Part shown: one piece after another, positions 17,272 through 25,789 of the stretch
Numbering within the stretch: position 1 is the stretch's first letter
Layout: every line of letters starts with the position of its first letter
Assembly: GCF_000203915.1 (NCBI RefSeq)
Contig: NC_008390.1
Location: 2,294,001 to 2,358,000, forward strand
Direction of reading: 5' to 3'
Source: Burkholderia ambifaria AMMD
Lineage (GTDB): Bacteria; Pseudomonadota; Gammaproteobacteria; Burkholderiales; Burkholderiaceae
Length of the DNA stretch: 64,000 nucleotides
Translations under genes and position numbers: made by a program
The notes under the pieces: model-generated
The model's database searches: none
What the model saw: the letters and a program-made list of their open reading frames with translations, nothing else
Told to the model about the DNA's origin: nothing

Positions 17272-17352
17272 TCCGTGCGTCGCCCGCCTGGCTCCGCGCA
17301 CTGCCTACGCTGACGTCATGCGGCATCGGGCCGCGAATTCAGGAGCCACCGG

Positions 17353-17655
17353 ATGAAACTGTCGATTACCGTCGCCTGCATGCTGAGCGCATGCGTCAGC
17401 ACCGCCGCGTTCGCGGCGCCTCACCTGACGCCGCAGGAATGCAACGCCTACCCGTTCGTTCACACGCGGCACGAAGTCACGCATGCGGATCTCGTGCGCG
17501 AGCTGACCGAACTCGAGCAGGTCGGCTACGATCCGTCGCACAACAGCCCCTACTATCCCGACGATCTCGACGGCGCGCAGCAGCGGCTCGCCGCCGAATA
17601 TCGCGCGGACTGCACGCATGCACTGACGGCGGACGCGCACACGGACACGCACTGA
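17353..17655 (+). CDS. Small exported DUF4148-type protein
   Basis: 100 residues with a signal peptide (cleavage near AFAAP, residue 22) and a DUF4148 core, THADLVRELTELEQVGYDPSHN, the best match of the two such genes here. Two Cys (residues 31 and 88) remain in the mature part and could form a disulfide. AGGAG lies upstream of the ATG. It is transcribed divergently from the two-component operon, with the palindromic sites between, so it may be a target of that system. The function is unknown. Confidence 0.8.
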   Translation: MKLSITVACMLSACVSTAAFAAPHLTPQECNAYPFVHTRHEVTHADLVRELTELEQVGYDPSHNSPYYPDDLDGAQQRLAAEYRADCTHALTADAHTDTH

Positions 17656-17680
17656 CCGGCGTGCGCGGCGCGCCGAAATG

Positions 17681-17710
17681 AAAAAAGGCGGCACTCGCGT
17701 GCCGCCTTTC
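17681..17710. terminator. Bidirectional rho-independent terminator
   Basis: An 11-bp stem AAAGGCGGCAC (17684-17694) / GTGCCGCCTTT (17699-17709) with a TCGC loop lies between the DUF4148-type gene (+) and cyoD (-). Confidence 0.8.
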
Positions 17711-17755
17711 CTGCATGAATGCGCATGGAGATCGTCCGTTGCGCAGCGACACCGC

Positions 17756-18088
17756 TCAGCGCGACATCATGTTCATGCTGACGTTGTGCATCACCCACAG
17801 CGTGCCGACGATCAGGATCGCCGCGGTCAGCACGGTGTAGCTGAACGCCATCACGTTCCAGCGCTGGCCGGAGGAGCCGTTCATGTGCAGGAAGTACACG
17901 AGGTGCACGACGATCTGCACGAACGCGAGCGCGGCCAGCGCGATCAGCGATGCATGCGGCGACAGCACGCCGCCCATCACGAGGCCGAACGACGCGGCCG
18001 TGAGCAGCACCGACAGGATGAACCCGGCGACATAGCCGCCGACGCTGCCGTGCCCTTCTTCGAGTTGAGACGAATGCGAATGGGCCAT
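17756..18088 (-). CDS. cyoD: Cytochrome o ubiquinol oxidase subunit IV
   Basis: 110 residues with three membrane helices and the CyoD pattern (GGYVAGFILSVLLTAASF, FVQIVVHLVYFLHM). This small subunit aids assembly of the bo3 quinol oxidase. It is the last gene of cyoABCD, and its ATG directly abuts the cyoC stop. No heme O synthase gene (cyoE) follows, so it must be elsewhere. Confidence 0.95.
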   Translation of the reverse strand: MAHSHSSQLEEGHGSVGGYVAGFILSVLLTAASFGLVMGGVLSPHASLIALAALAFVQIVVHLVYFLHMNGSSGQRWNVMAFSYTVLTAAILIVGTLWVMHNVSMNMMSR

Positions 18089-18697
18089 TTAGATCACGCT
18101 CGCGAGATAGACAAAGGAAAACACGCAGATCCACACGATGTCGAGGAAGTGCCAGAAGAGGCTCAGGCACGTCAGGCGCCGCAGGTCGCGGTCGGTCAGG
18201 TCACCGCCGCGCATTACGATCTGCGCCGCGAGCACGATCATCCACAGCAGGCCGGCCGTCACGTGCAGCCCGTGCGTGCCCACCAGCGTGAAGAACGCGG
18301 ACAGGAACGCGCTGCGCTGCGGGCCTGCGCCGTCCGCGATCAGGTGCGAGAACTCGCGCAGTTCCATCGCGAGGAACGCCGCGCCGAGCACGAACGTCAC
18401 CGCGAGCCACGCGAGCAGCGCGCCGCGCCGCTGCTTGTACGCGGCCAGCATCGCGAAGCCGTAGGTGATGCTTGACAGCAGCAGCGCGGCGGTTTCGACC
18501 GCGACGCCCGGAATGTCGAACAGGTCCTTAGCGGTCGGACCGCCCGCGTGCTGGTTGCCGAGCACCGCGAACGTCGCGAACAGCGCCGCGAAGATCACGC
18601 AGTCGGTCATCAGGTACAGCCAGAAGCCGAACACCGAGTGCGACGGCGGATGGTCGTCGTGCTCGAGCAGGGTTGCGCTCAAGGTTTTCTGCAGCAT
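18089..18697 (-). CDS. cyoC: Cytochrome o ubiquinol oxidase subunit III
   Basis: 202-residue membrane protein with five predicted helices and the subunit III signatures [17 protein letters not shown] near the N-terminus and [16 protein letters not shown] in the C-terminal half, ending [21 protein letters not shown]. It belongs to the heme-copper bo3 oxidase. Its start overlaps the cyoB stop as TGATG. Confidence 0.96.
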   Translation of the reverse strand: MLQKTLSATLLEHDDHPPSHSVFGFWLYLMTDCVIFAALFATFAVLGNQHAGGPTAKDLFDIPGVAVETAALLLSSITYGFAMLAAYKQRRGALLAWLAVTFVLGAAFLAMELREFSHLIADGAGPQRSAFLSAFFTLVGTHGLHVTAGLLWMIVLAAQIVMRGGDLTDRDLRRLTCLSLFWHFLDIVWICVFSFVYLASVI

Positions 18698-20703
18698 CAG
18701 TTGGCCTCCAGTTCCACGTCGTCGACACGCGTGGCCACGCGCGCCGCCGGTTGCTTCTCTTCGATCTTGCGCACTTTCGACGCCGGGATGTAATAGCCGT
18801 CGTTGTCACGCGAGCTATAGATCACGAGCGTCGCGATGATGCCGACCAGTCCGCCGATCGCCATCCACCAGATGTGCCATACCAGCGCGAAGCCGAGCAC
18901 CAGGCTGAAGACCGCGATGACGAGACCCGCACATGTGTTCGACGGCATGTGGATGTCGCGGATCGTCGCCGGGTTCGGCCGGCCGTCGCCGCGTGCCTTC
19001 ATGTCGGCATACGCGTCCAGCGTGCGCACGTGCGGAAGCACCGCGAAGTTGTAGTCGGCCGGCGGCGACGAGGTCGCCCATTCCAGCGTGCGGCCGCCCC
19101 ACGGATCGCCCGTCGTGTCGCGATACGCGGGCAAGTTGCGGTTGCGGATGCTGACGACCAGTTGCAGCAGCTGGCATGCGATGCCGATCGCGATCAGCAC
19201 GGCGCCGAACGCGGCGACCAGCAGCCACGGATGCCACGCCGGGTTGTCGTAGTGGTTCAGGCGACGCGTCATGCCCATGAAGCCGAGCACGTAGAGCGGC
19301 ACGAACGCGACGTAGAAGCCGACCTGCCAGAACCAGAACGCGGCCTTGCCGAGCTTCTCGTTCAGCTTGAAGCCGAACGCCTTCGGGAACCAGTAGTTGA
19401 AGCCGGCGAGATAACCGAACAGCACGCCGCCGATGATCACGTTGTGGAAGTGCGCGATCAGGAACAGGCTGTTGTGCAGCACGAAGTCCGCGCCCGGGAT
19501 CGCCATCATCACGCCGGTCATGCCGCCGAGCGTGAACGTGACCATGAAGCCGATCGTCCACAGCACGGGCGTCGTGAATTCGATCCGGCCGCGGTACATC
19601 GTGAACAGCCAATTGAACACCTTCACGCCGGTCGGGATCGCGATGATCATCGTCATGATGCCGAAGAACGCGTTCACGTTCGCACCGGACCCCATCGTGA
19701 AGAAGTGATGCAGCCACACGAGGAACGACAGCACCATGATCGCGCAGGTCGCGTACACCATCGTCTTGTAGCCGAACAGCGGCTTCTTCGAGAACGTCGC
19801 GATCACTTCCGAGAAGATGCCGAACGCCGGCAGGATCAGGATGTACACCTCCGGATGGCCCCACGCCCAGATCAGGTTCAGGTACAGCATCGCGTTGCCG
19901 CCGGCTTCGTTCGTGAAGAAGTGCATGCCGAGATAACGGTCCAGGCCGAGCAGCGCGAGCGTCGCGGTCAGGATCGGGAACGACGCCATGATCAGCACGT
20001 TCGTGCAGAGGGCCGTCCACGTGAACACCGGCATCTTCATCAGCGTCATGCCGGGCGCGCGCATCTTGATGATCGTCACGAAGAAGTTCACGCCGGTCAG
20101 CAGCGTGCCGACGCCCGAGATCTGCAACGCCCACAGGTAGTAGTCGACCCCTACCCCCGGGCTGTACTGCAGCTCCGACAGCGGCGGATACGCGAGCCAG
20201 CCCGTCTGCGCGAACTCGCCGATCACGAGCGACACGTTGATCAGGATCGCGCTGACCGCCGTCATCCAGAACGACAGCGAGTTGATGAACGGGAACGCGA
20301 CGTCGCGCGCGCCGATCTGCAGCGGCACGATCAGGTTCATCAGGCCGACCATGAACACCATCGCCATGAAGAAGATCATGATCACGCCATGTGCCGTGAA
20401 GATCTGGTCATAGTGGTGCGGCGGCAGGTAGCCGGGCGCGTTGTACGCGAGCGCGAGCTGCATGCGCATCATGATCGCGTCGGCGAAGCCGCGCAGCAGC
20501 ATGATCAGCGCGACGATGATGTACATCACGCCGAGTTTCTTGTGGTCGACCGTCGTCAGCCACTCCGTCCACAGCCACTTCCAGCGGCCGGTGATCGTCA
20601 GCGCGGCGAGGATGCCCAGCACGACCAGCCCCATGAAGGCGCCGGCCACCATGATGATGGGCTGATCGAACGGGATCGCCGATAGTGTGAGTTTTCCGAA
20701 CAT
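18697..20703 (-). CDS. cyoB: Cytochrome o ubiquinol oxidase subunit I
   Basis: 668 residues, the normal length for CyoB. The heme-copper centre motifs are present: [15 protein letters not shown] with the His-Tyr pair, the HHFFT CuB ligands, and the heme-ligand region HFHNVIIGG. It reduces oxygen to water with electrons from ubiquinol and pumps protons. It is preceded by cyoA with a 3-nt gap. Confidence 0.98.
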   Translation of the reverse strand: MFGKLTLSAIPFDQPIIMVAGAFMGLVVLGILAALTITGRWKWLWTEWLTTVDHKKLGVMYIIVALIMLLRGFADAIMMRMQLALAYNAPGYLPPHHYDQIFTAHGVIMIFFMAMVFMVGLMNLIVPLQIGARDVAFPFINSLSFWMTAVSAILINVSLVIGEFAQTGWLAYPPLSELQYSPGVGVDYYLWALQISGVGTLLTGVNFFVTIIKMRAPGMTLMKMPVFTWTALCTNVLIMASFPILTATLALLGLDRYLGMHFFTNEAGGNAMLYLNLIWAWGHPEVYILILPAFGIFSEVIATFSKKPLFGYKTMVYATCAIMVLSFLVWLHHFFTMGSGANVNAFFGIMTMIIAIPTGVKVFNWLFTMYRGRIEFTTPVLWTIGFMVTFTLGGMTGVMMAIPGADFVLHNSLFLIAHFHNVIIGGVLFGYLAGFNYWFPKAFGFKLNEKLGKAAFWFWQVGFYVAFVPLYVLGFMGMTRRLNHYDNPAWHPWLLVAAFGAVLIAIGIACQLLQLVVSIRNRNLPAYRDTTGDPWGGRTLEWATSSPPADYNFAVLPHVRTLDAYADMKARGDGRPNPATIRDIHMPSNTCAGLVIAVFSLVLGFALVWHIWWMAIGGLVGIIATLVIYSSRDNDGYYIPASKVRKIEEKQPAARVATRVDDVELEAN

Positions 20704-20706
20704 GCG

Positions 20707-21594
20707 TTACCCCTTCGTGCCGCAGGCGGCGTCCTTCAGGTCGAGAACGTGGCCATCGTTGTACTTCGCGATGATGTTGTGGAAGAGCCGCGGATCGACC
20801 GACGAGAAGTAGCGCACGGGCGCCTTCTCGCTCGGCTGCGCGACGGTGCCGTACACGGTCGCGTCGAGCCGCTCGGGCGAGGCCTTCACCTTCTGCACCC
20901 ATGCGTCGAACTGCTCGCGCGGCTCGGCGAGCGTGCGGAACTTCATGTCGGAGAAGCCGCGGCCGCTGAAGTTGGCGGACGTGCCCGCGTAGTCGCCGGC
21001 TTCGTCGGCGATCAGGTGCAGGCGCGTCTGCATGCCGGCCATCGCGTAGACCTGGCCGCCGAGCTGCGGAATGAAGAACGAGTTCATCACCGAATCCGAC
21101 GTGATGCGGAAATTCACCGGCGTGCCGACCGGAATCGCGAGCTGGTTCACCGACGCGATGCCGAGCTCCGGATAGATGAACAGCCACTTCCAGTCGAGCG
21201 CGACGACCTCGACGTCGATCGGCTTCACCGACGACTCGAGCGGCTTGTACGGATCGAGCTCGTGCGTGGTTTTCCACGTGAGCACGCCGAGGAACAGGAT
21301 GATCAGCGTCGGCACCGTCCAGATCACGACCTCGATCGCGGTCGAGTGCGACCAGTTCGGCGCGTAGGTGGCGTTGCGGTTCGATGCGCGGTAACGCCAC
21401 GCGAACCACAGCGTGAGCAGGATCACCGGCACGACGACGACCAGCATCGCCCATGTCGAGGTGGCGATCAGCGCCTTTTCGGCGGCGCCGACGCTTCCTT
21501 TCGGATTTAGTACATCTAAATTACAACCTGACAGGCTCAGCGCCGCGCCGATCGATATCAGCGCCGTCCAGCCTTTTGAAGCTCTTCTTTTCAT
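20707..21594 (-). CDS. cyoA: Cytochrome o ubiquinol oxidase subunit II
   Basis: 295 residues from the ATG; a GTG codon directly before it is an alternative start. A lipobox LSLSGC gives a lipidated N-terminus, followed by two membrane helices (about 43-65 and 86-107) and a periplasmic cupredoxin domain containing VVALDWKWLFIYPELGIASVNQL. The Cys ligands of CuA are absent, as expected for a quinol oxidase. It is the first gene of cyoABCD. A perfect inverted repeat lies 128-147 bp upstream. Confidence 0.96.
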   Translation of the reverse strand: MKRRASKGWTALISIGAALSLSGCNLDVLNPKGSVGAAEKALIATSTWAMLVVVVPVILLTLWFAWRYRASNRNATYAPNWSHSTAIEVVIWTVPTLIILFLGVLTWKTTHELDPYKPLESSVKPIDVEVVALDWKWLFIYPELGIASVNQLAIPVGTPVNFRITSDSVMNSFFIPQLGGQVYAMAGMQTRLHLIADEAGDYAGTSANFSGRGFSDMKFRTLAEPREQFDAWVQKVKASPERLDATVYGTVAQPSEKAPVRYFSSVDPRLFHNIIAKYNDGHVLDLKDAACGTKG

Positions 21595-21721
21595 CACACA
21601 GCCCGAGGGTCATTGAATCCGTTGCGTATGCCCGATGCGCATTCGATCCACGAAAGTGGCCGAATCATACGTCGCGCGAGTGCGATGAAAAACCGGTGGA
21701 TGCGGCAAATCATCATTGCAG

Positions 21722-21741
21722 AATCTGTTGTGAGACAGATT
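21722..21741. promoter_or_regulatory. Perfect inverted repeat upstream of cyoA
   Basis: AATCTGT-N6-ACAGATT, two perfect 7-bp arms with a 6-bp spacer, in the gap between the NuoM-like gene and cyoA. The dyad size fits a dimeric regulator; no known box was matched. Confidence 0.4.
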
Positions 21742-21881
21742 GTCGCGGGGCAATTTCACGCAGCCGGAAGCCGGCCGAAGACCGGGCGACAACGTTCGAG
21801 CGTTCGCGCCCGCACAGATGGATGCGCGCACAACGACCGCATCGTCGTGCGATGCAGCCGTCGTGCGCGATGTCACGCGAT

Positions 21882-23411
21882 TCAGCCGTGCGCCGATGCC
21901 ATGAACGCCGGCTGCGCCGGTGCAACGCCGTCCCCGGCCGGCAGCTTCGAACGGCTGGCGTCTTCGATCAGCCGTGCGACGGTCGGATCGATCGCGTCGG
22001 TGAACGGCTTCGGATCGACGCCGACCATCAGCACGATCAGTGCGAGCGATGCGAACATCACGATCTCGCGGCGGCTCAAGTCGGCGAGCTTCGCGATGCG
22101 CTGGCTGGCGATCTTGCCGAACACGACGCGCTTGACCATCCACAGCGTGTACGACGCGCTGAGAATCAGCGTGAGTGCCGCGATTGCGCCGATCCAGAAG
22201 TTGACGCGGATCGCGCCCATGATGACCATGAACTCGCCGACGAAACCCGACGTGCCCGGCAGGCCGACGTTGGCCATCGCGAACAGCAGCGCGAACGTCG
22301 CGAAGCGCGGCATCACGCCCGCCACGCCGCCGTATGCGCCGATCTCGCGCTGCTTCGTGCGATCGACCAGCACGCTTACGCAGAGCAGCATCGCGCCCGC
22401 GACGAAGCCGTACGACACGAGCTGCACGATCGCGCCTTCGACGCCGATCTGGTTGAACAGGAACAGCCCGAGCGTGACGATCCCCATGTGCGCGACCGTC
22501 GAATACGCGAGCAGCTTGCCGAGGTCGGTCTGCGCGAGCGCGATCAGGCTCGCGTAGACGATCGCGAACAGCGACAGCGCGATCACGGCCGGCGCGAAGA
22601 AGTGGCTCGCGTCCGGCGTGATCGGCAGCGCGAAGCGCAGGAAGCCGTAACCGCCGAGCTTGAGCATCGCGAGCATCAGCGCGGCGCCCGTCGGGCCGTC
22701 CGTGTAGACGTCGCGCAGCCACGTATGCACCGGCCACATCGGCACCTTGACCGCGAACGCGGCGAAGAAGCCGAGAAACACCAGCAGCTGCGGCGCAAAG
22801 CCGAGTTGCAGCGTGCGCCATGCGTTCATGTCGAACGTGTGCGACTTCGCGAACAGGTACAGCATCGCCATCAACAGCAGCAGCGAACCCGCGAACGAGA
22901 TGAAGAAGAATTTCACGGCCGCGTAGACGCGATGCTCCCTGCCCCACGTGCCGATCAGCAGGTACAGCGGAATCAGCGTCGCCTCGAAGAAGATGAAGAA
23001 CAGCAGCCCGTCCTGCGCGACGAACACGCCGACCATCAGCCCCGACAGGATCAGGAACGACGCGTAGTACTGCGCGACGCGCATCGTGACCGATTCCCAC
23101 GACGCGATCACGACGACGAGCGTCGTGAAGGCGGTCAGCACGACGAGCCACAGCGACGCGCCGTCGATCCCGACACGCCAGCCGGCGTTGAATGCCGCCA
23201 GCCAGTCGCGGGTTTCGGTGAACTGCATCGCGGCCGAGTGCGAATCGAAACCGGTGACGAGCGGCACGACGGCGGCCAGCCCCGCGAGTGCGCCGACGAG
23301 CGCGATCAGTCTCGTGCGATGCGGATGATGGTCGGAGCCGGCACGCAGCAGGCACGCGCCGAACAGGATCGGAACCCAGATCGCCAGGCTCAGAAAGGGG
23401 AAATCATGCAT
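21882..23411 (-). CDS. Stand-alone NuoM-like proton-pumping subunit
   Basis: 509 residues, about 14 membrane helices, of the complex I subunit M/MrpD-like antiporter family. Key ionisable residues are kept: Glu in FFIFFEATLIPLYLL, Lys in FAVKVPMWPVHTWL, Lys in LAMLKLGGYGF, and Glu in GTSGFVGEFMV. The start MHDFPFLSLAIWVP is chosen from family pattern; upstream codons are non-homologous. No other nuo gene is nearby. Instead cyoABCD follows on the same strand after 284 bp. It could be a spare complex I subunit or part of another proton-coupled complex. Confidence 0.85.
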   Translation of the reverse strand: MHDFPFLSLAIWVPILFGACLLRAGSDHHPHRTRLIALVGALAGLAAVVPLVTGFDSHSAAMQFTETRDWLAAFNAGWRVGIDGASLWLVVLTAFTTLVVVIASWESVTMRVAQYYASFLILSGLMVGVFVAQDGLLFFIFFEATLIPLYLLIGTWGREHRVYAAVKFFFISFAGSLLLLMAMLYLFAKSHTFDMNAWRTLQLGFAPQLLVFLGFFAAFAVKVPMWPVHTWLRDVYTDGPTGAALMLAMLKLGGYGFLRFALPITPDASHFFAPAVIALSLFAIVYASLIALAQTDLGKLLAYSTVAHMGIVTLGLFLFNQIGVEGAIVQLVSYGFVAGAMLLCVSVLVDRTKQREIGAYGGVAGVMPRFATFALLFAMANVGLPGTSGFVGEFMVIMGAIRVNFWIGAIAALTLILSASYTLWMVKRVVFGKIASQRIAKLADLSRREIVMFASLALIVLMVGVDPKPFTDAIDPTVARLIEDASRSKLPAGDGVAPAQPAFMASAHG

Positions 23412-23992
23412 GTCAACAGGCCTTGAGAGGGTCGCGCGCTGTAGTGGGAACAGACGTGACGATGGGAACGAAATCAAATCGACAGCTAGATTTCGTGGAT
23501 CGCCAATGTTGGCAAAATGTAAAGCGGAATCAGGGCGAAGCTTGATGCCGCTCAAACGCTATCGGGTTAACCAGCATAAGGCGGTTGATTATTTTTTGCA
23601 GCGCAACAGAGCTTTGTTTTGTGCTTCCCAGATAGGCTACTGATTTTTATGAGTAATTTTTTGTAGTGCGGAGCAGTGTCGACGGCCCGAATGGGTGCGA
23701 CGCCGCATTTTTTTCGCACACGCTACGCGCCGGTGCGCAAGGAGAGAATGTGGGGAGCGATGGATGAGAGCGACTCGATCCTTACACGGTCACTTTCATT
23801 TTTATTTCAGTGAGCACCCGGTCGCAGTGATTCGCGACCTCCGAGGTCGCCGCGTACGTCGGCGAACCGATCAACAGGGGTCGATCCGAAAGGATGGTCA
23901 GTACGGAATGCCCAAACGGCACGTTCGGGAAGGAAGCCGAAAAAGAAAAAGCCCCGCAAGTCCGAGAACTTGCGGGGCTTTGTCACCGCTTT
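23412..23992. other. Less GC-rich intergenic region
   Basis: 581 bp without a convincing gene, between the NuoM-like gene and the tRNA. It is clearly more AT-rich than its surroundings (several T5-T7 runs at 23590-23720). Apart from the tRNA terminator at 23943-23981 no function is visible. Promoters for the NuoM-like gene are expected here. Confidence 0.6.
23943..23981 (-). terminator. Rho-independent terminator of tRNA-Ser
   Basis: A perfect 14-bp stem AAAGCCCCGCAAGT (23948-23961) / ACTTGCGGGGCTTT (23968-23981), followed on the minus strand by a T-rich tract. It lies 12 nt beyond the tRNA 3' end. Confidence 0.85.
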
Positions 23993-24086
23993 TGGCGGAG
24001 ACGGAGGGATTCGAACCCTCGATCCAGGTTTTGGCCCAGATGCTCCCTTAGCAGGGGAGTGCCTTCGACCTCTCGGCCACGTCTCC
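23993..24086 (-). tRNA. tRNA-Ser (anticodon GCU)
   Basis: 94 nt including an encoded CCA. The acceptor stem GGAGACG pairs with CGTCTCC, the discriminator is G, the anticodon loop is CTGCTAA (GCU) on a CTCCC/GGGAG stem, a long variable arm is present as expected for serine tRNA, and the T arm contains GGTTCGAATCC. It reads AGC and AGU codons. It has its own promoter and terminator. Confidence 0.97.
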
Positions 24087-24129
24087 CAAACTTTCGCTCG
24101 CACCAGGGAGGCAGTGCGACGAGAACGAA

Positions 24130-24158
24130 ATAATATAGGGTTTCGAACCGCTCGTCAA
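24130..24158 (-). promoter_or_regulatory. Promoter of tRNA-Ser
   Basis: TTGACG (24153-24158) and TATTAT (24130-24135) on the minus strand with exactly 17 bp between, about 37 bp before the predicted 5' end of the mature tRNA. Confidence 0.7.
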
Positions 24159-24163
24159 TTTCC

Positions 24164-24189
24164 GTGATGCATTTTCTTCAATGCATCAC
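24164..24189 (-). terminator. Hairpin after lysC, no T tract
   Basis: A perfect 10-bp inverted repeat GTGATGCATT / AATGCATCAC with a 6-nt loop, 8 nt past the lysC stop. It lacks a clear T run, so it may stabilise the 3' end of the lysC message or act as a weak terminator. Confidence 0.5.
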
Positions 24190-24196
24190 AAATAAT

Positions 24197-25450
24197 TCAC
24201 GCCGCCTGCTCGAGTTCGAATGCCTTGTGCAGCGCGCGGACGGCCAGTTCCATGTACTTCTCGTCGATCAGCACCGAAATCTTGATTTCGGACGTCGAGA
24301 TCATCTGGATGTTGATGCCCTCTTCCGACAGCGTGCGGAACATCTTGCTCGCGACGCCCACGTGCGAACGCATGCCGACGCCGACGACCGACACCTTCGA
24401 CACCTTCGGGTCGCCCTGCACGCGCTCGGCGCTCACATGGCCCTTCACCTGGTTGGTGAGGATGTCCATCGCCTTCTGGTAGTCGCCGCGACCGACCGTG
24501 AACGTGAAGTCGGTCTTGCCCTCGACGCTCTGGTTCTGGATGATCATGTCGACGTCGACGTTCGCGTCGGCGACCGGGCCGAGGATCTGATACGCGATGC
24601 CCGGCTTGTCGGGCACGCCCATCACCGCAATGCGTGCTTCGTCGCGCTGGAACGCGATGCCGGAAATGACTGCCTTTTCCATGGTCTCGTCTTCTTCAAA
24701 AGTAATCAGGGTGCCCGAGCGCATTTCTTCGTCGAGCGCAATCAGCGGATCGGTCAGGCTCGACAGCACACGCGTCTTCACCTGGTATTTGCCGGCGAAT
24801 TCGACCGAGCGGATCTGCAGGACCTTCGAGCCGAGGCTGGCCATTTCCAGCATTTCCTCGAACGTCACGCGGTCGAGGCGTCGCGCCTCTTCGACCACGC
24901 GCGGGTCGGTCGTGTAGACGCCGTCGACGTCCGTGTAGATCAGGCACTCTGCGGCATCCAGCGCGGCCGCGACCGCCACCGCCGACGTGTCCGAGCCGCC
25001 GCGGCCCAGCGTCGTGATGTGGCCGTCCGGATCGACGCCCTGGAAACCCGTGATGATCACGACCTTGCCGGCGTTCAGATCGGCCTTCACCCGCTCGTCG
25101 TCGATCGAGTGGATACGCGCCTTCGTGTACGCGTTGTCCGTCTTGATCGGCACTTGCCAGCCGGCGTAGCTCACGGCTTCGACGCCGATTTCCTGCAGCG
25201 CGATCGACAGCAGGCCGACGCTGACCTGCTCGCCGGTCGACGCGATCATGTCGAGCTCACGCGGGCTCGGCTGGCTCGAAATCTCTTTCGCGAGACCGAG
25301 CAGACGGTTGGTTTCGCCGGACATCGCGGACGGCACGACCACCATCTGGTGCCCGGCCTGATGCCATTTTGCGACGCGTTTCGCGACGTTCTTGATGCGC
25401 TCGACCGAGCCCATCGAAGTGCCGCCGTATTTGTGTACGATGAGTGCCAT
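24197..25450 (-). CDS. lysC: Aspartate kinase
   Basis: 417 residues. The kinase domain opens with [19 protein letters not shown] and contains [18 protein letters not shown]; two ACT domains follow from about residue 265 ([38 protein letters not shown]). It phosphorylates L-aspartate, the first step to lysine, threonine, methionine and meso-DAP. The ACT domains imply feedback control by end products. The start at MALIV is the family start. A 339-bp gap separates it from tilS. Confidence 0.97.
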   Translation of the reverse strand: MALIVHKYGGTSMGSVERIKNVAKRVAKWHQAGHQMVVVPSAMSGETNRLLGLAKEISSQPSPRELDMIASTGEQVSVGLLSIALQEIGVEAVSYAGWQVPIKTDNAYTKARIHSIDDERVKADLNAGKVVIITGFQGVDPDGHITTLGRGGSDTSAVAVAAALDAAECLIYTDVDGVYTTDPRVVEEARRLDRVTFEEMLEMASLGSKVLQIRSVEFAGKYQVKTRVLSSLTDPLIALDEEMRSGTLITFEEDETMEKAVISGIAFQRDEARIAVMGVPDKPGIAYQILGPVADANVDVDMIIQNQSVEGKTDFTFTVGRGDYQKAMDILTNQVKGHVSAERVQGDPKVSKVSVVGVGMRSHVGVASKMFRTLSEEGINIQMISTSEIKISVLIDEKYMELAVRALHKAFELEQAA

Positions 25451-25789
25451 TGTCGTTCTGAACTGGAGGAGAAGCCGCACGGGCGCGCTGGGCAGGCCGC
25501 GTTGCCGTTCGGTCACGCGGCTTGTGGCTGTGGACGGACGACGAGGGGGACGGCTGGGACGCAACACGCAAGCGTGACGGATTTTGCCCGGAAGGCCGAT
25601 CAGGCCGCGCAAACCGGGTACGTCACGCGGAAAACCTGCACAAAACGCTCAAAAATCGAGCCGAGCAAACGTCCGAGCGTACCCGATAGAGGCTCGCTTG
25701 ACAAGCCGCCCGCCCGTTTGGCAGGCGTTCCGGCGCTGTTTACCAAATGGTGAAAACCGGCGCGCGATCGCGCAGCCAGCGTGCCGCCG
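25451..25789. other. Intergenic region between tilS and lysC
   Basis: 339 bp without a gene. It holds a candidate lysC promoter (25676-25704), which gives a leader of about 220 nt. No riboswitch fold could be recognised by eye. Confidence 0.55.
25676..25704 (-). promoter_or_regulatory. Candidate lysC promoter
   Basis: TTGTCA (25699-25704) and TACGCT (25676-25681) on the minus strand with 17 bp between. The -10 box is weak. Confidence 0.4.

Noticed and set aside
23807..24167. Several open frames across the tRNA-Ser gene
   Set aside because: They only read through the tRNA and its terminator.
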